From the NCBI GenBank assembly GCA_000437555.1, contig FR901015.1:87758-117047 (forward strand): a stretch of 29,290 bases of DNA, in the 5' to 3' direction. This document shows positions 22,095 to 29,290 of the stretch, piece by piece. The number at the start of each line of letters is the position of its first letter. Within the stretch, counting starts at the first letter, position 1. The stretch comes from Acidaminococcus sp. CAG:917. Lineage in GTDB: Bacteria > Bacillota > Clostridia > Christensenellales > CAG-917. The notes beneath the pieces were generated by a model. It searched no databases. It was given only the letters and a program-made list of their open reading frames with translations, and was not told the DNA's origin. The position numbers were made by a program, and so were the translations under genes.

Positions 22095-23054
22095 TCAAAG
22101 CCAAAGAGCAAGACCAAGCAATATACCTAAAATTGCTGCGATGACGCTTTGTGAGAGTTTTTCTAAAATAATAACGCTTTTTTTAACGCCGCATTCTCCT
22201 ATAAAAGACAGCGTTTGAAAAACAATTCCCATTCCCGAAAAGGAAATTATGAAACTGAGTATACCGCATTTTACAAAAGCGGGAACAGAAAGTTTTGACG
22301 TCATAATAGTTCCTCTCGTCATTTCTACCATGCCGCAAAGCAATGCTTCGACTATTCCGCCCGAGTGCGAAAGGTTTTCTAAAAATCCGATTATATTCAA
22401 GTTTAGCAATACGTCTATTATAAGGTTAAAAACAACTATGTATCCGCATAAATTAAGCATTGTCACTGCGGAAGATTTTATCGAGTCGTCCAATGCGTCT
22501 TTGGCGTCAAGTGTAAGATTTACCGATTTATATTCCTTTTTAGTTTTTCCTCTATATAAAAATCCGTTAATGAATGCGGAAAAATAATGTGCTAATAATA
22601 CGAAAACCGCCATTTTGGTATCGTTTAAAATGAGCGAACCCATTGTGCCCAATATGAAAAGAGGTCCGGAAGTGGAAGTAAAGGACGCGCATTTTTTGAC
22701 GTCGCCGCTGTCGATATAGCCCTTCATATATAGGTCGTCGAGGATTTTTGCGCCCACGGGATATCCGCAAAGCAGGCTCATAAAAAACACATAAGAGGAA
22801 ATCGGGGGAGCGTTGTATAATTTTTTAGTAAATGACAGTTTGCTTAAAAAAAGCGGAGTTCCAAGGTTTGTCAATAGCGACGAGAAAAACATAAAAGGGA
22901 ATAAAGACGGCAGCACGGACAGGGTGAATATGTTCAATCCGTTTACGGTGGATTGAATATATGCCGACGGATTTACGAGCAGAACGATTAAAACGGCAAT
23001 CGTTAAAAAGATAAAAATTATGCTTTTGACGTCTATCGTTGCTTGTTTTGTCAC
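22095..23054 (-). CDS. ylbJ: Sporulation integral membrane protein YlbJ
   Basis: 319 residues, a polytopic membrane protein with about eight hydrophobic segments. The family marks are 'FTLSVLPSLFPFMFFSSLL' near 42-60, 'MSLLCGYPVGAKILDDLY' near 92-109 and 'FTSTSGPLFILGTMGSL' near 125-141, which belong to the nucleoside-recognition (Gate) domain of YlbJ. In Bacillus subtilis ylbJ is made in the mother cell under SigE and is needed for heat-resistant spores. The start is a GTG with no SD; no ATG lies near. On the minus strand CATATAAAT (23068-23060), with GCATAGG about 13 bases further up, is a weak SigE-like promoter that would give an almost leaderless mRNA. Together with gpr it marks a spore former. 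Confidence 0.85.
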   Translation of the reverse strand: MTKQATIDVKSIIFIFLTIAVLIVLLVNPSAYIQSTVNGLNIFTLSVLPSLFPFMFFSSLLTNLGTPLFLSKLSFTKKLYNAPPISSYVFFMSLLCGYPVGAKILDDLYMKGYIDSGDVKKCASFTSTSGPLFILGTMGSLILNDTKMAVFVLLAHYFSAFINGFLYRGKTKKEYKSVNLTLDAKDALDDSIKSSAVTMLNLCGYIVVFNLIIDVLLNLNIIGFLENLSHSGGIVEALLCGMVEMTRGTIMTSKLSVPAFVKCGILSFIISFSGMGIVFQTLSFIGECGVKKSVIILEKLSQSVIAAILGILLGLALWL

Positions 23055-23275
23055 ATAAAATTTATATGCTTAATTTTTTTTCCTATGCCTTGGCAAAATG
23101 TCGCAATAAGTTTATTGCATAAATTTTTCATATAACTATTTGCAGAAAAAAGACTGTAATTTAATATTATATGAAGATTTTTATTCATTTGTTCCTTTTT
23201 TAAAAAATTTTTTTAGGAAAAATTGTGTTTTTATCGTATTAAATAGTGTAAGTATTTTTTAACAAAGGAACCGAG

Positions 23276-25045
23276 ATGGACAGAGGTTTCGACTCCGATT
23301 GGCTGGAGGAGTTAAAATACAAGTGCGATATTGTGGAAATAATATCACGCTACATACCACTTCAGAAAAAGGGCGGCAAATATTTCGGTTGCTGTCCGTT
23401 TCATCATGAGAAAACGGCGTCTTTTTGTGTTAACGAAAACGGACAATATTATCATTGTTTCGGTTGCGGCGTGTCGGGGGACGTCGTTAAATTTGTTATG
23501 GAAATGGAAAGCGTCGATTTTATGGACGCTTGCAAGATTTTAGCCGATAAGGCGGGAATGATTCTTCCTGATTTCAAATCAAATTCATTTGCGGGAAAAG
23601 ATAAATCGAAAAATGAAAGATTGTTAAATCTTCTCACCGAAGCGGGGAGATATTATTATAGAGTGCTCAGAGACCCTTTAAGGGGCAAAAAGGCGATGAA
23701 ATATCTTTACGACAGAGGACTTGACGACGAAACTCTAAGAACTTACGGGATAGGTCTTTCGGACAGCGATAAAGACGTTATAAATTTTTTAAAAAGCAAG
23801 GGCTATTCCGAAAAGGAAATGGAAGTTTGCGGCATATCTTCATACGGCAAAGATTTTTATGCGAACAGAATAATCGTCCCTATATTTAACCAAATGGGAA
23901 AAATTATCGCTTTCGGAGGAAGAATATATCAGGGCGAGAAAAACGTAGGGAAATACAAAAACAGCACCAACACGGTTTTTTTCGATAAAAGCAAAACGAT
24001 ATACGGCGTCAATTTTGTAAAGAAGTTCAAGCAAGACACTTTGCTCGATTATATCATTTTGGTTGAAGGATATATGGACGTCATCTCGCTCGGAGCTCAC
24101 GGCATCAAGAATGCCGTTGCGGGAATGGGAACCGCCTTAACGGACGGACAGGCAAGGCAGCTTAAAAGACTTTGCCCCAATATTTACGTATGCTACGACG
24201 GTGACGAAGCGGGACAAAAGGCAGCAATAAGGAATATCGACCCTCTTCTGAATGCGGATATGGAAGTAAAAGTAGTGACGCTTCCCGAAGGATATGACCC
24301 GGACGATATGATGAGGAAAGAAGGTCCGGAAGCTTTTTTCGAGCTGTTAAAGAATGCCATTTTTGCATTCGATTATAAACTGTTGCAAATCGAAAAAGCC
24401 GTCGATATGCGTTCCGTCAGCGGAAGGGCAAAATATGCTTCCGCCGCCGTAAAAGTTTTGGCGGAAATAAAAGACGAAACGCAAAGAAGCGTTTACGTAG
24501 AGCTTGTTTCAAAAAAATGTGGTCTGTCCAAAGATTCGTTATTGCAACAGATGTCAAATGCTCCCAAAGAAGAAAAGGAAATCGTCGTTAAAAATTCGTC
24601 GCTCGACGTGTGCGACGTTGAACTTAAAGCAGCCAGATTTATTTTAAACGCTCTTTTAAACGGCAAACGTTACGCCGACGTCAATCTTCTCGACAGGGAA
24701 TGGTTTGTGTGCGACGTGCACAGGCAAATATTTGATTTTATTAAATCGAGAGCGGACAAGGGCGAAGATATAAAAATAAGCCTTCTTTTCGACCACATCG
24801 AAGAATCTGACGAAATGAACAGCGTTATTAACAATTATGAAAAGCTGAGCGATGAAACCGTGGAAGAAAAGTTTTATATCGATTGCGCTTTGAAGCTTGC
24901 AAACGGATATTTGTCCGAAAAAATTGCTGAACTGACTAAAACTTACGAGGACGAGACGGATATGGCAAAAAAATCGAATCTCATATTGCAGCTCGTAACT
25001 CTTCAAAAAAAACTTAGAGCATCCGACATAGAGGATAAGAGGTAG
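23276..25045 (+). CDS. dnaG: DNA primase
   Basis: 589 residues, normal for DnaG. The N-terminal CHC2 zinc site is Cys40, His43, Cys61 and Cys64 ('CPFHHEKTASF' and 'YHCFGCGVSGD'). The primase core follows, with 'YGVNFVKKF' and the TOPRIM acidic motifs 'ILVEGYMDVISL' near 260-271 and 'YVCYDGDEAGQKA' near 305-317. The C-terminal part is the DnaB-helicase-interacting region. It makes RNA primers for replication on single-stranded DNA. AAAGGA stands about 9 bases before the ATG. It is the first gene of the dnaG-sigA-trmK-nif3-zinc-ribbon run, and its stop codon overlaps the sigA SD. Confidence 0.97.
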   Translation: MDRGFDSDWLEELKYKCDIVEIISRYIPLQKKGGKYFGCCPFHHEKTASFCVNENGQYYHCFGCGVSGDVVKFVMEMESVDFMDACKILADKAGMILPDFKSNSFAGKDKSKNERLLNLLTEAGRYYYRVLRDPLRGKKAMKYLYDRGLDDETLRTYGIGLSDSDKDVINFLKSKGYSEKEMEVCGISSYGKDFYANRIIVPIFNQMGKIIAFGGRIYQGEKNVGKYKNSTNTVFFDKSKTIYGVNFVKKFKQDTLLDYIILVEGYMDVISLGAHGIKNAVAGMGTALTDGQARQLKRLCPNIYVCYDGDEAGQKAAIRNIDPLLNADMEVKVVTLPEGYDPDDMMRKEGPEAFFELLKNAIFAFDYKLLQIEKAVDMRSVSGRAKYASAAVKVLAEIKDETQRSVYVELVSKKCGLSKDSLLQQMSNAPKEEKEIVVKNSSLDVCDVELKAARFILNALLNGKRYADVNLLDREWFVCDVHRQIFDFIKSRADKGEDIKISLLFDHIEESDEMNSVINNYEKLSDETVEEKFYIDCALKLANGYLSEKIAELTKTYEDETDMAKKSNLILQLVTLQKKLRASDIEDKR

Positions 25046-25059
25046 GAGGAATCCATTGT

Positions 25060-26112
25060 ATGGAAAGAGAAGAACTTTTGCAAATTGAAATTGACAAACT
25101 TATCTCGCTTGCTAAGGAGGCAGGCTCCATTTCGGAAGACGAGGTGATGTCAAAGCTTTTGCACGTTAAGGCAAACGAGGAGGACTTGCAGACAGTCTTT
25201 AACGCTTTGCACGACCAGGGAATAACGGTTGTTGCACAGGAAACGGAGAAAGCGGAAGAACTTGACCAGATGATAGAAGGGTCCGCCGACGACAGCGTGA
25301 AGATGTATTTGAAAGACATAGGAAAAGTTCCGCTTCTTTCCGCCGAAAAAGAAGTCGAACTTGCCAAACTTATGGAGCAGGGCGACGAGATGGCAAAGGC
25401 GACTTTGTCGGAGGCCAACTTAAGACTTGTCGTCTCTATTGCCAAAAGATATGTAGGCAGAGGTATGCAGTTTTTGGATTTGATTCAGGAGGGCAACCTC
25501 GGACTTATGAAGGCCGTCGAAAAATTCGACTATACAAAGGGTTTCAAGTTTTCAACCTATGCCACTTGGTGGATTCGCCAGGCTATTACCAGAGCGATTG
25601 CCGACCAGGCGAGGACGATAAGAATTCCCGTTCATATGTATGAAACCATAAATAAGCAGGTGAGGGCAACGCGTCAGCTTTTGCAGAAACTCGGAAGAGA
25701 GCCGTCTCCCGAGGAAATAGCCGAGCAAGTCGGGTATTCCGTCGAGAGAGTAAGGGAAATTCAAAAGATAGCGCAAGATCCCGTCTCGCTTGAAACTCCT
25801 ATCGGCGAGGAGGAAGACAGTCATCTCGGAGATTTTATCGAGGATAACTCTGCGTTATCTCCCGCCGAAGTGGCGGAAAGCAATATGCTTAAAGAACAGC
25901 TTATTCAGGTTCTCAACACTCTCACACCCCGTGAGGAAAAGGTTCTCAGACTCCGTTACGGACTTGACGATTCTCACCCGAGAACACTTGAAGAAGTCGG
26001 CAAAGAGTTTAACGTAACTCGTGAAAGAATAAGACAGATTGAGGCAAAGGCACTCAGAAAACTGCGTCACCCGAACAGGCTTAAAAGGCTAAAAGATTTT
26101 GAATGGAATTAA
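25060..26112 (+). CDS. sigA: Primary sigma factor SigA (RpoD)
   Basis: 350 residues, a compact Bacillota-type SigA. A short region 1.1-like N-terminus is followed by region 1.2 ('DDSVKMYLKDIGKVPLLS'), region 2 with 'LVVSIAKRYVGRGMQFLDLIQEGNLGLMKAVEKFDY' (in parts) and the -10 element reader 'GFKFSTYATWWIRQAI'. Region 3 is 'IRIPVHMYETINK', and region 4 with the -35 reader is 'TLEEVGKEFNVTRERIRQIEAKALRKLRHP' in parts. It directs RNA polymerase to housekeeping promoters; the TTGACA/TATAAT sites in this window fit it. AGGAGG lies 10 bases before the ATG. It overlaps trmK by 10 bases. Confidence 0.98.
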   Translation: MEREELLQIEIDKLISLAKEAGSISEDEVMSKLLHVKANEEDLQTVFNALHDQGITVVAQETEKAEELDQMIEGSADDSVKMYLKDIGKVPLLSAEKEVELAKLMEQGDEMAKATLSEANLRLVVSIAKRYVGRGMQFLDLIQEGNLGLMKAVEKFDYTKGFKFSTYATWWIRQAITRAIADQARTIRIPVHMYETINKQVRATRQLLQKLGREPSPEEIAEQVGYSVERVREIQKIAQDPVSLETPIGEEEDSHLGDFIEDNSALSPAEVAESNMLKEQLIQVLNTLTPREEKVLRLRYGLDDSHPRTLEEVGKEFNVTRERIRQIEAKALRKLRHPNRLKRLKDFEWN

Positions 26113-26726
26113 CGGTCAGATTAAAAGAAATTTATTCGCATCTTAACGACGACGGGCTTGCCGACGTTGGCTGCGACCACGGAAAACTTTGTGTTTGGGC
26201 AAAACTGAACGGATATAACAGAGTGGTTGCAACAGACATAAGCGAGGCAAGTTTAAACAAGGCGGTTGAGCTTGCCAAAACTTACAAAGTTGAAATTGAA
26301 GCGGTATGCACAGACGGGCTTAGCGGCGTCGATTTGACGGGAATCGACAACGTAGTTATTGCCGGAATGGGCGGGCTTGAGATAATAAACATTTTATCCG
26401 ATGCAGGTGCCCGAGTGAAAAACTACGTCCTTTCGCCAAACACCAAAAACGTGGAACTGCGAAAATATCTTCTCGAAAACGGTTACGGAATAAAAAGGGA
26501 TTATACGATTGAGGACGGAAAGTTTTACACGATAATCGTTTGCGGCGATTATCCTAAAGTCGAATACAGCAAAGCCGAAATTGAATTCGGAAAAGAATAC
26601 TTAAGTTGTCCTGCTTCGTTAAACAGATTGAAAAAAGAATATTTAACGCTAAAGCCTGTCGGCGTAAGGCTGACGAACAACGAGAGGTTTTCTCTTTTAA
26701 AGGAGCTTTTTGATGAAATTAAATGA
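26103..26726 (+). CDS. trmK: tRNA (adenine22-N1)-methyltransferase TrmK
   Basis: 207 residues, shorter than B. subtilis TrmK (about 235). The start ATG overlaps the end of sigA by 10 bases. SAM motif I is 'LADVGCDHGKLCVWA' at 19-33, 'ATDISEASLNKA' follows, 'VIAGMGGLEIINIL' near 84-97 is the TrmK (COG2384) signature, and 'LSPNTKNVELRKYL' corresponds to the usual 'LQPM' or 'LSPN' stretch. It makes m1A22 in tRNA. The gene order sigA-trmK-nif3-like is widespread in Bacillota and supports the call. Confidence 0.93.
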   Translation: MELTVRLKEIYSHLNDDGLADVGCDHGKLCVWAKLNGYNRVVATDISEASLNKAVELAKTYKVEIEAVCTDGLSGVDLTGIDNVVIAGMGGLEIINILSDAGARVKNYVLSPNTKNVELRKYLLENGYGIKRDYTIEDGKFYTIIVCGDYPKVEYSKAEIEFGKEYLSCPASLNRLKKEYLTLKPVGVRLTNNERFSLLKELFDEIK

Positions 26727-27447
26727 GCTTAACGATTTAATTTATTCCGTCGCTCCCGCTTCTCTATGTGCGGAGTGGGACAACACGGGAATTATGATAG
26801 GAAATCCTTCGGAAACTGTGTCTAAGGCGGTTGTATGTCTCGATGCGACGGAAGGTGCGGTGGAATTTGCAAGCAAACAAGGAGCAAACGTAATAATTTC
26901 ACACCACCCGCTTTTTTTTGCGGACGTAAAAAGCATAACTTCTTGCGACAGGGTGGGCAGAACTGCGATTGAGGCGATAAAAAACGGAATTGGCATCTTG
27001 TCCCACCATACGAATATGGATTGTTCGCCGATAGGACTTAATGCGACTTTTGCCGAGATGTGCGGAGGATATGACGTTGAAATAATTTCGGAGGGAGCTC
27101 TTTTTAAGGTAGATACTACTTTGGGCGAGCTTGCCGACAAAATAGCGAAAACTTTTAAAACCAACATCAAAGTTTCTTCGGAAAAAAACAAGAAGATAAA
27201 AAAGGCATTCGTCGTAACGGGCTGCGGAGGCAGAGATAAAGATTTGTTTGAATTTGCTTCGCAAAATGCGGACGTTTACGTCACGGGAGAAATTAAGCAC
27301 AACTGTTTTTTGGATTACGGCTCTCTGATTGAAATTCCGCACTATTCCGCTGAAATTATTTTTTGCGATATCATAGAAAAACTGTTGAAAGGCAAAATCG
27401 AAGTTTTGAAATATTTTGATAAACCTTATGACGAGATAAATTTTTAA
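26713..27447 (+). CDS. Nif3-like dinuclear metal-centre protein
   Basis: 244 residues from ATG 26713, with AGGAG 7 bases upstream inside the end of trmK (14-base overlap). The frame also has a TTG three bases earlier that is less likely. The family marks are 'AEWDNTGIMIGNP' at 20-32, His64 and His65 in 'ISHHPLFF', 'SHHTNMDC' at 97-104 with Asp103, and the C-terminal 'GEIKHN' and 'IPHYSAEI'. These residues form the two-metal site of Nif3/YqfO proteins. It lacks the PII-like insert of B. subtilis YqfO (373 residues), so it is the short form. It is often named GTP cyclohydrolase I type 2, but the reaction is unsettled. Confidence 0.92.
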   Translation: MKLNELNDLIYSVAPASLCAEWDNTGIMIGNPSETVSKAVVCLDATEGAVEFASKQGANVIISHHPLFFADVKSITSCDRVGRTAIEAIKNGIGILSHHTNMDCSPIGLNATFAEMCGGYDVEIISEGALFKVDTTLGELADKIAKTFKTNIKVSSEKNKKIKKAFVVTGCGGRDKDLFEFASQNADVYVTGEIKHNCFLDYGSLIEIPHYSAEIIFCDIIEKLLKGKIEVLKYFDKPYDEINF

Positions 27448-27509
27448 ATTTAAAGACGAAATAAAAGGGACGGTTTTCCGTATCTATATAAAATCTATTG
27501 GAGGAAGGT

Positions 27510-28220
27510 ATGAAATTCGATAAAATTTTGGAATATCAGGAAGTCGACAAGGAAATGACTGCCATAGAGCAGAGCTTTTTCAAAAACGAGATTTATAAGA
27601 ATTTTACTAACAATCAAAACAAACTCAAAGCCGCGGCGCAAAAGATGGAAAAGATAACGCAAGAGGCTTGGGAATTGAGCCAGGGCGCTTCAAAATATAA
27701 AGAAAAAACGGAAAATATCAAAAAGCAAATCGATGAGCTTTTTTCCGTGGTGGACGAAATTGAAGATATTTCCGAAGCGGAGCATTATATAAAGCTTATC
27801 AATTCTCTTTCGGATTCGCTTGCGCTTCTTGAAAAAGAGGCGGAAAAAGATAAAGCTCACGGCGCAAAAATAAACACGGAATGGAATGAAATTTTGAAAA
27901 TCGGTCAGGATTTGACAAAAACAGTTAAACAGATTAAGCCGGAATATGATAAAATCTATGAAGACGTTAAACGGCAAAGAGAAGAAATAGAAAAAAGGTT
28001 AAAAGCTATAGCCAAAGACGTCGAAAAGGAATTTATAGATAAATACATAGCTTTGAAAAAGGATAAAAAAATACCCGCATTTGTTAAATTCGACTCAAAA
28101 GTGCATATGTGTTCGGGTTGCAATATGGAGCTTTCCGCAGATACACTCTCAAAGCTCAAAAAGCAGGGCGATTGGACTGAGTGCCCCAACTGCGGAAGAA
28201 TACTTTTTATTGAGGACTAA
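27510..28220 (+). CDS. Coiled-coil protein with C-terminal C4 zinc ribbon (CT398/COG1579-like)
   Basis: 236 residues from ATG 27510, with GGAGG 5-6 bases upstream; an in-frame TTG at 27498 overlaps that SD and is rejected. Residues 1-190 are a long helical hairpin of heptad-like repeats. The last 40 carry a C4 zinc ribbon: Cys201-x2-Cys204 ('MCSGCNMEL') and Cys225-x2-Cys228 ('ECPNCGRIL'). This is the layout of the zf-RING_7 family, usually encoded just after the nif3-like gene, as here. Homologues have been suggested to act as nucleic-acid or secretion chaperone-like proteins, but the role is not settled. A long hairpin begins one base after the stop codon. Confidence 0.9.
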   Translation: MKFDKILEYQEVDKEMTAIEQSFFKNEIYKNFTNNQNKLKAAAQKMEKITQEAWELSQGASKYKEKTENIKKQIDELFSVVDEIEDISEAEHYIKLINSLSDSLALLEKEAEKDKAHGAKINTEWNEILKIGQDLTKTVKQIKPEYDKIYEDVKRQREEIEKRLKAIAKDVEKEFIDKYIALKKDKKIPAFVKFDSKVHMCSGCNMELSADTLSKLKKQGDWTECPNCGRILFIED

Positions 28221-28300
28221 TCAGGCAAATACAGCATTGCGCCGACTTGAAAAATATGGTAAAATATTTTCAAGCGGCGTTGTTTGCCTGAATTTTATTA
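28221..28300 (+). terminator. Long bulged hairpin, likely terminator of the dnaG operon
   Basis: The outer arms TCAGGCAAA (28221-28229) and TTTGCCTGA (28283-28291) pair perfectly. Inside, CGCCG (28240-28244) pairs CGGCG (28275-28279), and CTTGAAA.. pairs ..TTTCAAG to an A/T tip. One side has a 10-base internal loop. A T-rich tail follows to about 28306. It is longer than an ordinary terminator. Confidence 0.7.
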
Positions 28301-28339
28301 TTTTTAGATATTATTTTAACGTGATAAGCGAGGTGGAAA

Positions 28340-29290
28340 ATGTATTACAACAACAAAAAAGTGACGTCTTTAAACGCTATGATTCAAAAAGGCGCAGGCT
28401 TTTCTTTGGACAAGCACGGGGCAGAACGCACAAAACTTTTGAACGGCATTTGGGATTTCAGATTTTACGACAGCGTTTTGGATTTTAAACTGACCGATTT
28501 AACGGACACACGGATAAAAGTTCCGTCAAATTGGCAGATTGAAGGTTTCGGAATTCCTATTTATACGAACGTTCTATATCCTTATGCCATAAAGACGTTC
28601 CCGCTGAGTATTCCCAAAATCAACGCCAAGAAAAATCCATGCGGATTATATAAAACCAGATTTAACATAGACGACCTGGACTGCAACGTTGTTTTGAATT
28701 TTGCCGCAAATTCCTGCGCAGAGGTTTACGTCAACGATAAATTTGTCGGATACAGTGAGGACACGTTTGACTATCAGCGCTACGATATTACCGACTATTT
28801 AAAAGTGGGCGAAAACGAGCTGAAGATTTTGGTTGTTCAATTCTGTATAGGAAGTTATCTCGAAGACCAGGATATGTGGAGAATTTCGGGTATATTCCGC
28901 GACGTCATTTTGGAGTTCAACCCTCGCGTTCAGATAGAAGATATATACGCCAGAAGCGAGCTCGACAACGATTTTAAAGGCGGAATATTCAAAGTGGATA
29001 TAGCTCTGTCTGCAACGAGAGCAAGCGGCGACAACCTTGAGCTTTCTTATGAACTTTGCGATAAGTCGGGTAAGACTGTTGCCGACAGCAAGATAGAAAA
29101 CATACATATAGCGGACGGAACGGAATCGAATTTTGCTCAGGTCAACTGTCTTGAAAAAGTCAATCTTTGGTCATGCGAAAACCCGTATCTATATACTCTC
29201 ACTGTATATTTGAAAGAGGACGGCAAGGAAATCGACCGCCGTCGGATAGATTTCGGCTTCAGAAAAATCGAGGTTGTTCCCAAAACGGCG
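28340..29290 (+). CDS. Glycoside hydrolase family 2, beta-galactosidase-like (5' part)
   Basis: 317 codons are visible and the frame is open at the window end, so the gene is cut by the window border. 'GAGGTGG' lies 3-4 bases before the ATG. The N-terminal sugar-binding jelly-roll of GH2 is recognisable: 'KLLNGIWDFRFYDS', 'IKVPSNWQIEGFGIPIYTNVLYP', 'CGLYKTRFNI', 'VYVNDKFVGYSEDTFDYQRYDIT' (in parts) and 'LEDQDMWRISGIFRDV'. The following immunoglobulin-like domain ends with 'LWSCENPYLYTL'. The catalytic glutamates of the TIM barrel lie outside the window. No signal peptide, so probably a cytoplasmic beta-galactosidase acting on imported disaccharides. It starts a new unit after the hairpin at 28221. 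Confidence 0.92.
   Translation, partial: MYYNNKKVTSLNAMIQKGAGFSLDKHGAERTKLLNGIWDFRFYDSVLDFKLTDLTDTRIKVPSNWQIEGFGIPIYTNVLYPYAIKTFPLSIPKINAKKNPCGLYKTRFNIDDLDCNVVLNFAANSCAEVYVNDKFVGYSEDTFDYQRYDITDYLKVGENELKILVVQFCIGSYLEDQDMWRISGIFRDVILEFNPRVQIEDIYARSELDNDFKGGIFKVDIALSATRASGDNLELSYELCDKSGKTVADSKIENIHIADGTESNFAQVNCLEKVNLWSCENPYLYTLTVYLKEDGKEIDRRRIDFGFRKIEVVPKTA

Noticed and set aside
28221..28339. RNase P RNA gene after the zinc-ribbon gene
   Set aside because: In some Clostridia I expected rnpB near here, but only about 120 bases are available, and they contain a hairpin without the conserved RNase P segments.

Overview
The window is an A+T-rich chromosomal segment that fits a spore-forming member of the Bacillota, probably a Clostridia-like gut lineage. 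The evidence is low G+C, strong Shine-Dalgarno (SD) sites on most genes, SigA-type promoters, a large Bacillus-type SRP RNA with an Alu domain, two sporulation genes (gpr germination protease and ylbJ), a dnaG-sigA macromolecular-synthesis operon, and a eukaryote-like (type 2) isoleucyl-tRNA synthetase. No phage, insertion sequence, rRNA, tRNA or CRISPR array was seen. Species cannot be named from sequence alone.

Layout. 1-980: tail of a methyltransferase and a P-loop kinase-like gene, closed by a strong terminator. 1250-3310: one gene for a very long charged coiled coil that ends in a domain resembling ribosomal protein uL15. 3450-5330: two small membrane proteins, one PH-like and one zinc-ribbon. 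5470-7850 (minus): a large signal-peptide and TM-anchored protein with propeller-like and SH3-like parts. 8000-9060: a fusion of an RNA polymerase alpha-CTD-like domain to WG repeats. 9150-9545 (minus): rpsT. 9587-11150: gpr, convergent with a glutamate-racemase-like gene. 11220-12250 (minus): a pyridoxal kinase gene that looks leaderless. 12270-13216: SRP RNA followed by a tandem array of terminator-like hairpins. 13440-17470: ileS and an overlapping rRNA-methyltransferase-like gene. 17704-20912: RluA-type pseudouridine synthase, acyl-CoA synthetase and a TIM-barrel isomerase-like protein in one tight run. 21138-21800 (minus): a sigma-region-4-like regulator with a near-consensus promoter and phased repeats upstream. 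22095-23054 (minus): ylbJ. 23276-28291: dnaG, sigA, trmK, nif3-like and C4 zinc-ribbon genes, ending in a long hairpin. 28340-end: 5' part of a GH2 beta-galactosidase gene.

Most of the window is housekeeping: translation (rpsT, ileS, SRP RNA, RNA-modifying enzymes), replication initiation and the primary sigma factor. Lineage-specific genes of unknown role lie between these blocks. The most unusual object is the array after the SRP RNA: nine full 56-bp units plus partial and decayed copies. Each unit is a 16-bp stem closed by a GNRA tetraloop, and the linker resembles the SRP RNA 3' end. Two housekeeping-derived fusions also stand out: uL15-like on a coiled coil, and alpha-CTD-like on WG repeats that has lost the main DNA-contact arginine.
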